Assembly: GCA_018350325.1 (NCBI GenBank)
Contig: JAEVLN010000017.1
Span: forward strand, 124,001 to 188,000
Length of the DNA: 64,000 nucleotides
DNA from: Globodera rostochiensis
Taxonomy: Eukaryota; Nematoda; Chromadorea; Rhabditida; Heteroderidae
Reading direction: 5' to 3'
The notes under the pieces were generated by a model, which did not search any database, was not told the origin of the DNA, and was given only the letters and a program-made list of their open reading frames with translations. Each line of letters opens with the position of its first letter. Within the stretch, counting starts at the first letter, position 1. The position numbers and the translations under genes were made by a program. Positions 15,662 through 25,512 of this stretch are shown here, in pieces.

Positions 15662-16438
15662 TTTCAAATGGCGCCTTTGGCATTTTTTACGACTTTGGGA
15701 GAGTAAAAGACTCAAAAAGGCAAAAAAGCGGACAAAAGACTTGGAAAAAAGGGAACAAACAAACGGGCGGACTTATGGAGAGAGTTTCTTTTTTAACAAT
15801 TGCTATTTACAATTAGACATAATTGCATAACAAATTAGCTTAATTTAATAATCATATTTTTGAGCTTTTTGAAAACAAATAATTTACGCCTTTTTAGTCA
15901 TATTTCGAGCATTTTTATGGGAAATTTATACGAAAAATGTTCCATTAAAAATCAAAATATTTTCTTACCCAAAAAGCAGCCCCTAAAATGTCTTTTTCTT
16001 GGACCAAAACGCATCCCAAAAGATCGATATTTTACAAAATATATAATAATTTCAAAACCGATTTAAAACAAAACTTTGCATTCACTTTTCACTTAAAATT
16101 TATTTGCTTCAAGCATTCCAGGAATCCAATAATTGTTTTTTTTTATTTGTTTTTTTGGCAGGAAAGAACGTTAAGGCAGAAAAAATTGGGGGAAATTGGC
16201 CATAAGCATGTAATTCACTGACTGATAAGTCGCGAATTCCATTGTTAATGATCATTTGAAAGATAACGACGAAAGAGGCGACTCTCCACGGCCGAAAGGC
16301 TTCACATTTCGATTGGACCTCGCTTCGGCAGAGGCGGCCTCGTTTTTAGAAAATTGACAATTAAAAAAGAAAAAAAAGAGTTAATCTGTGAATTGTTTTA
16401 CTTTTGTTTAATTTTTTTAATTTTGTTAAGCATAGAAA
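15662..16438. other. Intergenic upstream of GH32
   Basis: AT-rich sequence with short open frames of low complexity. No gene is supported. Confidence 0.5.
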
Positions 16439-19409
16439 ATGTTGGGAAAGAATAAAAACACAACGAAATTGGTACTTTCGGTAACCGGCACAGCCATTCT
16501 GACGGCACTTCTTCTCATCGCCCTTTGGATGTTGACAAAGTAAATTAAATTAAATTGTTGAATTATTTAAATTAAAAATATATTTTTGCTTTAAACAAAA
16601 GGCATTTTTTGCATTTTTTTAGGGGTGGCGACTGTTCTTCCCCCGACTTGCCGTCGCCCTCCCCGCCGACCCCCCAGCCAATTTCGACCACCACAAAATC
16701 GCCGCCGCCGCCAGCACAAAAAGACCATTTTGTCCGCGTCGACCTTCGCGTTGACAGCGTTTTTCACATTTGGCTTAGGGCAAATAGCGGAGAAAAGGCA
16801 AAAAAATAAAAGGGCAGATGGAAAAGCATAAGAATTATACTCTAATTTGTAAGCTTTAGGAGGGCATAATTTATGGTCGAAAAGCAGGGGAATCCGATGC
16901 CGAAAGTGTGTTGGTCTCCACCACAGAATCAGACGAACGATGGTTTGACTTTCGCGAAATTGTACTGCTTCACAAGGGCGACATGGAGTTGTCGTGGTGG
17001 TCGGGCAGCACAACAATCTCTTATATTTACGTGTTTGAGCCGGAAATGGTGGGAAAGGGGGAATTGGTTAAAGTGCACAAACATTTACTTTCAGGTTCAA
17101 GCTGAAGGCATTCGGACAGTATACATTTCGCCTGACACTAAGCGTGACCCGAGGGCAGAAAAGTTTCATTTCCACGCGCCGTTGGGATGGACCAACGACC
17201 CGGCCGGCTTCAGCAGGACTCCGGATAAGCTGTTCCACATCTTCTACCAGCACTATCCCCACAGACAGAAATGGTCAGCATTAGGGTTGTCCCCGACCCC
17301 TCGGGGGCTTGAAAGTCGGGGGTCGGGGAGGCCGGGGTTTTCCATGTCGGGGATAGGGGTCGGGGACAACCGAATTTTGGGGTTCGGGGGTCGGGGACAA
17401 CCTAATTTTGGGGCTCGGGCTTGGGGGTCGGGATCAACCCTAGTCAGTCACAACGACCCAAAGAATGGACAAATTTGGACTTTTATACCTCCCAAATTAG
17501 GGCGGCAATGCATTGGGGCCATGCAGTCAGCAAAGATCTGGTGAATTGGAAGCACCAGCCGATTATGCTAAGACCAGAAGATAAGAATTGGAAGGGAGGG
17601 ATATTCACCGGGTCGGCCGTGCCGACTAAAGACGGGGGACTTCGGATTTACTACACGGACCACAACGATGGTGGGCAACAGACAAATCAAAAGCGGGGCA
17701 ATTAAGAAAATTAATTGAAGATCGCCATCCTACGGAATCTCAGCGGAGTGTCCTCACGAAAGTAGGCAAAAAGTGCCACGAGGCTTTAATTTTAAATCCT
17801 TTCGAGGATTTTTACCGTCCGATGGGCCCCCCGCGCGACGCAATACCGCATCTTCCCGCCCAAATTGCCGCCAATCTGACGGAGGATTTCCGAGATCCGA
17901 ATGTTGTTGTTGGACCTGACGGGGCTTTGTTTATGACTACATCGAGCCGTTTCCGAGACGGGTCGGGGGGTGTTGTGCTGTTGTTCAGGCAGAACAAAAC
18001 CACAGCAAATGGGGGCCCCGATGGGTGGGAGTTCAAGGCATTTATTTGAAAGATAATATTATTTTTGAATGAAATTCTTTTGAGGGCATCTTTCACAAAG
18101 ACAATCGGTGGCATAATGAAGTGTGCGAATGCAGTGTGCTGATCCCTTTGGGCGACCCGCACTCCTCCAAAACATTTTGGGCCTTAGTCTACTCAATGTC
18201 GAACAGCATCGACGAAGACGGAAGGTCGTCATTTGGGATATCTTTGTGGTCTTAACGCTTTTTCTGAGGCTTTAGGCAAAATCTAAATCCAGTCATTGTC
18301 GGCAATTTTGACGGAGAAAAATTCAAGCCTCGATTTGAACAGATGCTGGACTTTGCCGCGGGTTCTTATGCATTTCAGGTAAAGCCGAGAAGAATTTGTC
18401 GTCGATGGTTTGATTTAATTCAATTGTAATTGTTTAAGGGATTTTATGACCCAATCGACGAACAATCTTTGCTCATCGGGTGGCTGGGCAATTGGCCCGA
18501 TTATAATGCCGCCACAGATAGCGATTTCCCCACGGCTTACACTTTGCCACGACTGCTCAAATTGGCTCCGAGCAAAAACTATTTGATGACGCCGCCCCAC
18601 CCGTCCATTATACAATTGAGGGTCAATTTAATATTTATTGTTCAATTTGTAGAGACAATTTAGCCACTCACAAAACAATTGAGGGTCATTTTAATGTTTA
18701 TCAATTTAGCCACTCACAAAAAATTGAGGGTCATTTTAATATTTATTGTTCAATTTGTAGAGAAAATTTAGCCACTCACAAAACAATTTTTAGGAAAGTG
18801 AATTGGACACGGCCGACTTCCGATCTTTCAAAGTGGCCCAATTGCCGAGCGACGGCGCTGTGGAAATTTTATTTGAAATTTACTATTGGAGACTGCGCAT
18901 TTACGGCCCTATAAGGCTGGAGATGTCCCTGGCGGGCAAAGGCGAAGAGGGCAAAATATCGCTGGTGGCGTCGAAGGACGGGCTGGAGATGGTTTTGGGA
19001 TGGTAAGCGGAGAATTGCTCAATTTTGAGGAATAAGTCAAAATGGAAATAAGGAAAAATGTGACCGAACACCGGTACGTGGAGAGGAAGGCCAGACCAAC
19101 TTCACTGCAAATCTTCGTCGATGTTGGCTCCGTGGAGGTGTTCTCGGACCAAGGCCAATGGACCGGTACCACACGCATTCCCGGTAGTCAATTAGAGTTG
19201 ACAATGGCACATTAATTATTTCACATCGCTTTCAATTGACGAGACAATGGCACATTAATTATTTCACATCGCTTTCAATTGAGAGAATACGTTCAGATGA
19301 GGGCCGTGTCGACAACATTCAACTCGTGGGGAAGAGCGAAGTGTTCAACGCGGCATCGGCCAAAATGTGGGCGATGAAGTCGACACAACCCGAACAAATC
19401 ATGCCATAA
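16439..19409 (+). CDS. Glycoside hydrolase family 32 (invertase/fructan hydrolase type), membrane-anchored
   Basis: Twelve exons, all phase-consistent: 16439-16539, 16623-16797, 16860-17048, 17095-17273, 17501-17670, 17721-18037, 18085-18224, 18276-18378, 18439-18621, 18794-19002, 19053-19183, 19297-19409; 669 residues. The N terminus has one membrane segment (LVLSVTGTAILTALLLIALWML) and a Pro/Ser/Thr-rich stalk, so it is a type II anchor or uncleaved signal. The GH32 blocks are present: GWTNDPAGF (nucleophile Asp of the WMNDPNG block), MHWGHAVSKDLVNW, FRDPNVV (RDP block) and NEVCECSVL (acid/base Glu of the EC block), followed by the C-terminal beta-sandwich with SVEVFSDQG. The enzyme would cleave terminal fructosyl units of sucrose or fructans. 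GH32 genes of plant-parasitic nematodes are considered bacterial acquisitions. Introns 2 (16798-16859) and 6 (18038-18084) begin with GC. Confidence 0.92.
17282..17445. mobile_element. MITE-like element in GH32 intron 4
   Basis: About 165 bases flanked by imperfect inverted termini: TAGGGTTGTCCCCGACCCC on the left and GGGGGTCGGGATCAACCCTA on the right. The interior repeats GTCGGGGACAACC. It lies wholly inside intron 17274-17500 and has no coding capacity. A target duplication is not clear. Confidence 0.75.
18609..18793. repeat. Three tandem copies (about 62 bases) spanning a GH32 5' splice site
   Basis: The unit begins with the end of exon 9 and its donor (CAATTGAG|GGTCA-type sequence) and continues through TTTATTGTTCAATTTGTAGAG and TTTAGCCACTCACAAAA. 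Three imperfect copies fill intron 18622-18793, so the donor context ATTGAGGGTCA is present three times. Confidence 0.85.
19190..19285. repeat. Two direct copies of about 48 bases in the last GH32 intron
   Basis: GACAATGGCACATTAATTAT followed by TTCACATCGCTTTCAATTGA occurs twice in tandem within intron 19184-19296. It does not include either splice site. Confidence 0.85.
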
Positions 19410-19903
19410 TACAGAGAAGAATCCGTCGAGAAAAGATTAGCATTTGGAAAATAAATAAATTAAAATATGCATTTCTTACTTTTACGCATTGTTAATTTGA
19501 GTAAAAGCAAATTTGGCAAAATATTTGAACTTTGAACATCGAGACAATTCCTTTCTTTTGCCGTATTTTAGGGGTGGGGGGGGGGGGGAGTTTTGGCACG
19601 CAACTGACGAAAACGGCGGCATTTTCAAAGATGTCCCTTTTCGGCGTTTAAGGCCCATCAAATTATGCAATTGCCCTTTTCAGCGGCGGGCAAAAAGTTT
19701 TGATGGGAGAAATAACGAATGAATAATGAAAGGGCAGTGAGCGAATGAATTGGATGGAGTGCTCTCGAGAGTCTCGAGGGCCATGGAGACGATATTTTCC
19801 ACATTATTGCTATTTATCACTATACAAAATGACCGACCGACCTTTTCCCAAAAACTTCCGCCGATTGTTGCATAATCGGATGAGCAACTAATGATGTGAA
19901 ATA
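19410..19903. other. Intergenic downstream of GH32
   Basis: Contains the GH32 3' UTR, a G run at 19570-19590 and a short palindromic stretch with CTCGAGAGTCTCGAGGG near 19765. No gene is recognised. Confidence 0.5.
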
Positions 19904-19917
19904 ATGAATATACTTAC

Positions 19918-20456
19918 AATCCAATCCGATCTGGGCCAATCCAATCCAATCTGGGCCAATCCAATCCGATCTGGGCCAATCCAATCCAATCCAATCCGAT
20001 CTGGGCCAACCGATCTGGGCCAATCCAATCCAATCCAATCCGGTCTGGGCCAATCCAATCCGATCTGGGCCAATCCAATCCGATCTGGGCAAATCCAATC
20101 CAATCCAATCCGGTCTGGGCCAATCCAATCCGATCTAAGCCAATCCAATCCAATCCGATCTGGGCAAATCCAATCCAATCCAATCCGGTCTGGGCCAATC
20201 CAATCCGATCTAAGCCAATCCAATCCAATCCAATCCGATCTGGGCCCATCCAATCCGATCTAAGCCAATCCAATCCAATCCAATCCGGTCTGGGCCAATC
20301 CAATCCGATCTAAGCCAATCCAATCCAATCCAATCCGATCTGGGCCAATCCAATCCGATCTGGGCAAATCCAATCCAATCCAATCCGATCTGGGCCAATC
20401 CAGTCCGATCTAAGCCAATCCAATCCAATCCAATCCGATCTGGGCCAATCCAATCC
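19918..20456. repeat. Satellite of CAATC pentamers and CGATCTGGG spacers
   Basis: About 540 bases made of one to four copies of CCAAT/CAATC pentamers separated by CGATCTGGGC, CGGTCTGGGC or CGATCTAAGC. Higher-order units of roughly 40-90 bases are repeated. It reads open in several frames on both strands (repeats of IGLDW or SNPIR type), which is an artefact of composition. Confidence 0.95.
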
Positions 20457-23400
20457 AAAATTTGTATTTGTACCGACCCAAACCAACATTATGCACATAT
20501 TGGTGCCAATGGACTCGAATTATCAGCTGAAGTTCATTTTTAGGCATTTGTGCCCTTTTTTGCATTTTATTTAAATTCTTTTTTAAAAAACCAATTTTTG
20601 AGTACGGCGCGCAAAAGGCGGGCGGGCGGACGGACAATTGCCCGCCGCCTCCATCCAATTCGTTCGCCGACAATTGCAGGCGGACGACAAAATTCGAAAA
20701 AAATGGCACAAAGAGCAAATAATAAAAAAGAAATCCTTCGTCCAATTTGATTCAGGCAGCCTTCGGAGGCACTGAACGACACAGCGATTATGACAGCACA
20801 AAATGATCGGTCACTTCAAAGACATGGACCACTAAACTAAACGAATGCCCCCCCCCCCCCCCATCGACCAATCAATGGGCACTCAATCGGACACTTCGAT
20901 CGCAATAAAATGTGAAAAATTCACTTATGAATTTTAAAAGAATGTAAAAGAATTGGTATCGCTAAAAATCGGTAAATTTACCGTTTATTATACCGACCCT
21001 CTCCAAAATAATATTTATGTTTCTTAAGCGAATATATCAAATTTTGGCATTCTATTTTCTAATTTGGAAAATTTTAATAAAAAAGGTACGCATTTGAACC
21101 AAAGTCTCAATTTTTAAAAACTTTTTAGTCTCGATTTCGGATTCCTATTCTTGAATTTACCGCAACGGTAATTCAAACTCTGATTTACCCAAATGAAATG
21201 TTCGCAATAACGAACGTTTGACCTCTTGTGTCGACCCCCCCCCCCCCTTCCCCGAGGCATATTCACACAAATTGACCTTGTCTTGCCACGATCGTGTCGG
21301 ATTAACGGGATTAATTCCTCGGGACATTAATCCCCCACCCCTCGCCATTGTCCTCACTCATTCACTTCAGAACCGAATTAAAGTCCCATTTTGAAAAGAC
21401 CATTCATTAATCGCTCAGCATAATGTTGTTTCAGTGAGTAGATTTGTTTCGAGATAAGCAGGCGTTGTTAATTAAATATTTTTTTTAGTTTTTTGTTTTT
21501 CAGAAAAACGATGGTGAGTACAAAAATATTAACCTATTTAAATTGTACATATCTTTTAAATTTAATTGAATACGGAGTTTTGCACGGAGATTTGTGTGAC
21601 AGACTCTGGAATGGCCAGTTTTTGTCCATTTTAAATTGCATTATTGTTCTTCATTAGCCAGCCACAGCCTCCCCCCCCCCCCTCCCGTAGAATCCATTTT
21701 TATGCTTACCATCCCCTCGAGGGCATTGGTCAAGTGAATCCCCCGAGGGTAAATTGGATTAAACAATTAATTCCTTCCGTCCCAAATGGCAACAGCTTTT
21801 TCAGCCAGTCAGACAGGCCACCCTTGCTTGTTACAGTCAATTTATTATTAGCTGCATAATTGATGGACACGGGGGGGGGGGTTATGGGGGGGGGGGGAGG
21901 AATTATGGGGGTTAGGAGGTTAATGAATGCCACTGAGGATGGCACTTCTTTGTAAGTGTTGGCATTGGCACGACTCCCATCAATTCTTCTCTGAATTTAT
22001 TCCAAATTTTGGCTGCTGTTACTCGCATTCTGTCCGCTTAAGGCGCGAAATCTTGTAACCCATCGAACAATATTTGTGATAATTCCACTTTTCGGCACTA
22101 CCAAAAAGGGACAAAACAAAACAATGGGAGGACGGAGACCACTCACCGGCTAAGAAGCTCCACAGAATGCGGGAGGGGAGGGGCGGGGGGGGGGGGGGGA
22201 GGGGAGGGAGGGGGGGGAGGGGGGGGGGGGGAGGGGAGGGAGGGGGGGGGGGGTCGGCGACACTTCAACAAAATGGCAAAAAACAAACAGACAACAAACA
22301 CAGCTGGAGCCGCCTTTGTTGGAAGATGTGAAAGAATATCGGGTCAATGAGTGCGTTGTTGGCACTTTGCCCTCAAAACACTCAAAACAAATGCCGCCGT
22401 CCACGACCCGTCCGCCCGCACGTATAACTCCAAAGTTTGAAACATTGCGCCAATAATTCATAAAGAAGGTTTGAATTTTCTCGACTATTTAGCAAGGCTA
22501 TTAAATACGATACTTTCTCGAAACAATTCCCCCCCCCCCCTCTCGCCTAATGACAATGGAATAGAATAATAAACCCTTCGAGTGATTGGCATTGCGTTTG
22601 TAAATGGATGGGCATGAACAGTGAGGAGGAGGAGAGGGGGAAAACTTTATTGCCGCTTTGGTGGTACCTGTCAATGGGTGCAAAATGCCACGGAACAAAA
22701 CTTTCTCTTCCTTTTTTTGGTGACCTTTGTTTGAGACCCAATCCGATTAATTGGGGGTCTCTCTTCTTCCAGCAAATCCATTTTAGAGGAATGTAATATG
22801 ACAACGATGGGAGACGGGGGGTGGGGGGGGGGGGACCACCCAAAATGGGTCATCAGTGCAAAAGTGTTCGAACTTTGAAGTGTATTAATGTTTTCTGTAA
22901 ACGACCTTAAAAGAGTGGGATTTTTTGTGACTGCTCATCATTCGCTCAACGGGCGATTTGAAAATTGATGGATGACAAAGGAGGCGACGGGGAGGCGGGG
23001 GCCGTGGGGGGGGGGGAATGGGTGGGATTAGAAAAGCTCGACGAGGGCGACGGGTGGGGGGCTTTCATTAAATTCATTTATAAAGTTTATAATATTTACT
23101 TTTTGCCCTCCAAAATCTGTAACTTACGCCCTCCGCCTGCGCGCGTCTCTTCCGTCAGCTTTGCCCACATAATAAACGTATAATTGCACAAAATTGCTTT
23201 GTCTGATGTCCTCCGCCTTCTCGGCCCTTTTGGGTCACATCTTTTGGCCTTTGTCGTCGTCATTTCTTTGCGGTAAACAGCAAATCCTCCAACTTGACGA
23301 GACAAAGCCTTCCGCAGACGAACGACTCTTTGGTGCCGAAGGGCTCAATTAGTCCAAGTACCGCCCCCCCCCCCGGCAATGTTTTCCTATTCCTTGGGTA

Positions 23401-23867
23401 TCTTTCGAGGGGAATGGCCTTGGATGGCGGGGGAAGGAAGGAAATTGCGCCGAACGGATAATTTGAACTCCAACAGACGGAGATTGATGCGACCACCGAC
23501 TCATTCTGCTGTTGGATTAGGGCAAATGAGCGGGTAATGAGTTTATATACTCTCTCCAAACACAGAAACAATGCTTTTTGTTAATTATGTATTAATTTAT
23601 GGCATTTTGAGAAATATTGCACAAACAAAGAAAAACTAAATATTGGCCAAACGAATGCAAGTGAATTAAAACAAACGGAAGCGAAAATGCCGTTGAAAAC
23701 ATTTGGATTCAGATTTTAACATTTTCCATTTTCTTTTCTTTTGTTAATCCGAACCCTAACAAAAAACAAACACTTCAAAATTAAATGATGAACGGTTATT
23801 ATATTGGCAAAAATATTCGATGACAAAAACAATTGCACGATAAATAATGAATAGTAAAAGGTCAATT
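20457..23867. other. Gene-poor region with G/C homopolymer runs
   Basis: I find no gene I can defend. Notable content: C run at 20848-20862, G/C runs near 21236, 21670, 21870-21895, 22185-22255 (almost pure purine G runs), 22530, 22815-22835 and 23365. Several minus-strand frames (for example 23260-23571) look partly codon-like but show no family and cross homopolymers. Confidence 0.5.
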
Positions 23868-24399
23868 TTACCACAGTCTGAAGAAAGAAGAGCAAATTCG
23901 GCCAAATATCCCCTCCGGCTCTCTCTTCATCGGCTCCAATTTGCTTGCCCATCCGTCAGCGATGTCCAAAAGGCGTTGGGCCAACTGAGAACACAAATTG
24001 GCCAATTCGGGGTCATCCAGTCCAACCTAAACATATTTTTAACACTAAACTTCAAAACTTTTAGGACCTCCTCTGAATATTGGGCCACACCGGCGGCAGG
24101 AATCTCCTCGTCCGTTTGAGTGCCAGTGGAACGCTGAAAATACGAACTTTAACAGTTTAAGTTCATATGCAAAATTTTAAATATCAGTTGCCACTTTTCC
24201 TTACCGTATTATCGATGTTTTGCCGCAGGCAATAAATAAATCCGTCGTCGATGCCCTTGGGGAAAGAGTGCGGAGCAAAGGGGGCCAATTGGCACTGACA
24301 TTGGTGGTTGGCCATGTCCAACTCGACAAGGTCGGGCAGGGACAGTTGAGAAAAGGGCGGCACGGGAAATGCTGAAGGCCGTGGCCAATAAGTAAACAT
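23868..24399 (-). CDS. Candidate BH3-only protein with an LC8 dynein-light-chain motif (BIM/BMF-like)
   Basis: Three exons with clean GT-AG junctions, all phase 0: 24399-24205, 24133-24068, 24026-23868; 139 residues. Residues 102-115, LAQRLLDIADGWAS, fit the BH3 pattern: Leu102, Leu106, Ile109 and Trp113 as the four hydrophobic positions, small Ala110 and the invariant Asp111, like IARKLQCIADQF of vertebrate BMF. Residues 67-73, STGTQTD, match the LC8 (DYNLL) binding consensus around TQT. BIM and BMF combine exactly these two motifs; the order (LC8 motif, then BH3, then a hydrophobic C-terminal tail, here FGRICSSFFRLW) is also the same. By analogy it would bind CED-9/BCL-2-type proteins and sit on dynein motors until apoptosis is triggered. 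The sequence outside the motifs is not recognisable. The ATG lies directly after a TTTTCAG, so trans-splicing or a short upstream exon ending at 24446 is possible. Confidence 0.6.
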
Positions 24400-24445
24400 C
24401 TGAAAATGGATATGCGAAAATTGCATTGGAATTAATTAACCCACC

Positions 24446-25038
24446 ATTTTGGCATACAACGACCAAATAAATATTATTTTTTATGGAACAATTAATGGAA
24501 TCTAAATTTAGAAATATAAAATATGATAGTTAAACGTTGTTAATGAAAAATGGCATGGGTTTGGGGTGCGGTGTGTTCGGAAAAAGGTTTGGTAAAGCGA
24601 TGGAGCGCGTTGGACGGGGCGTTTGGGTTGGAGGTGAAGAGGCAAATGAATGTCCGTCCGTTCGTTGTGGGGCGGGGCCAAAAATTTCTGCCGAGAAATG
24701 ACCAACATCAGCGCAACCTGCTGAGTGAGTGTTCGGGGGGGAGGGGGGAGGGAGCGAAGGATTTGCGCATTTCCTCCGCCCATTGCGGAACGAGGACGGG
24801 AAGAAGATGGCGGGAGGGGGGGGGGGGGGGGGGGGGGGGGAAGAGCCGGCAAAAAGAAGAAAGCCGAAGGGCATGCTTTAAATTTCAGAAAACTTTTATT
24901 TTTAAATAAAAAACATTTAGAGAGAGTTTAATTGTAAATAAAATAGTCTCTCAAAAAACATTCAAAATAAAAATTTGCATTGGCACCGTTTTTTACATAT
25001 TTCAAATTGCACAACGCTTATATGCCTTTTTTGAACAA
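24446..25038. other. Region upstream of the BH3-like gene
   Basis: Contains a GC-rich stretch 24550-24850 that reads open on both strands (Pro-rich on minus, Gly/Arg-rich on plus) and ends in a G run of more than 20 bases at 24817-24840. It may hold the 5' UTR or promoter of the minus-strand gene. I do not call a protein. Confidence 0.4.
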
Positions 25039-25300
25039 TTATAAGCACAGGTTTTGGAACTCTTTCGTAATTTTCTGGTATTCCTCGCGCAACAATCGCT
25101 CTTCCGACGCAAATGCTGGCAATGGGTGCCCTTTTCTTCCCCGAAGGATTTCTCTGATTTCGAAATCGTTCATTTGTCTATCGGTGAAGAAGAAAAGTCG
25201 TCCGCCCTTTATTATGTACCATACTCCCTCAACGGGTAACAAACCAACCGGTTTTAACGTAAAATGCAGCGCGGCTGAGTTCGCCGATGATGACTTTTCC
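25039..25300 (-). CDS. Possible terminal exon of an unrecognised protein
   Basis: A minus-strand frame of about 85 codons ends at a stop at 25039. It reads VEGVWYIIKGGRLFFFTDRQ, then NDFEIREILRG and a charged helical end (SEERLLREEYQKITKEFQNL). Codon-like composition and lack of low complexity suggest coding DNA. Upstream it runs into a pure G/C tract (25308-25510), so no start or clear 3' splice site can be named; CTCAG at about 25275 is a candidate. No family recognised. Confidence 0.35.
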
Positions 25301-25307
25301 GATAAGT

Positions 25308-25512
25308 CGGGAGGGGGGGGGGGGGGGTGGGGGGAGGGGAGGGGGGGAGGGGAGGGGGAGGGGGGGGGGGGGGATAGGGGGGGGGGAGGGGAGGGGGAGG
25401 GGGGGAGGGGAGGGGGAGGGGGGGGGGGATAGGGGGGGGGGAGGGGAGAGGGGGGGAGGGGAGAGGGGGGGATGGGGGGGGGGAGGGGAGGGGGGGTGTG
25501 TGAAGGGGGGGG
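25308..25512. repeat. G-run tract (GGGGAGGGG type)
   Basis: About 200 bases that are almost exclusively G with single A or T interruptions, with units such as GGGGAGGGG and GATAGGGGGG recurring. It has strong potential for G-quadruplex formation on the plus strand and is a likely assembly-length artefact zone. Confidence 0.9.

Noticed and set aside
17281..17460. GH32 coding extension reading through the Gly-rich segment at 17.3-17.45 kb
   Set aside because: This is the MITE inside the intron; splicing 17273 to 17501 restores WAAMHWGHAVSKDLVNW, the expected GH32 block.
19820..20458. Open frames rich in IGLDW or SNPIR repeats
   Set aside because: Products of the CAATC satellite.
24508..24909. 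A Pro-rich (minus) or Gly/Arg-rich (plus) protein
   Set aside because: Overlapping open frames in GC-rich DNA ending in a G run; no splice sites or family, so not called.
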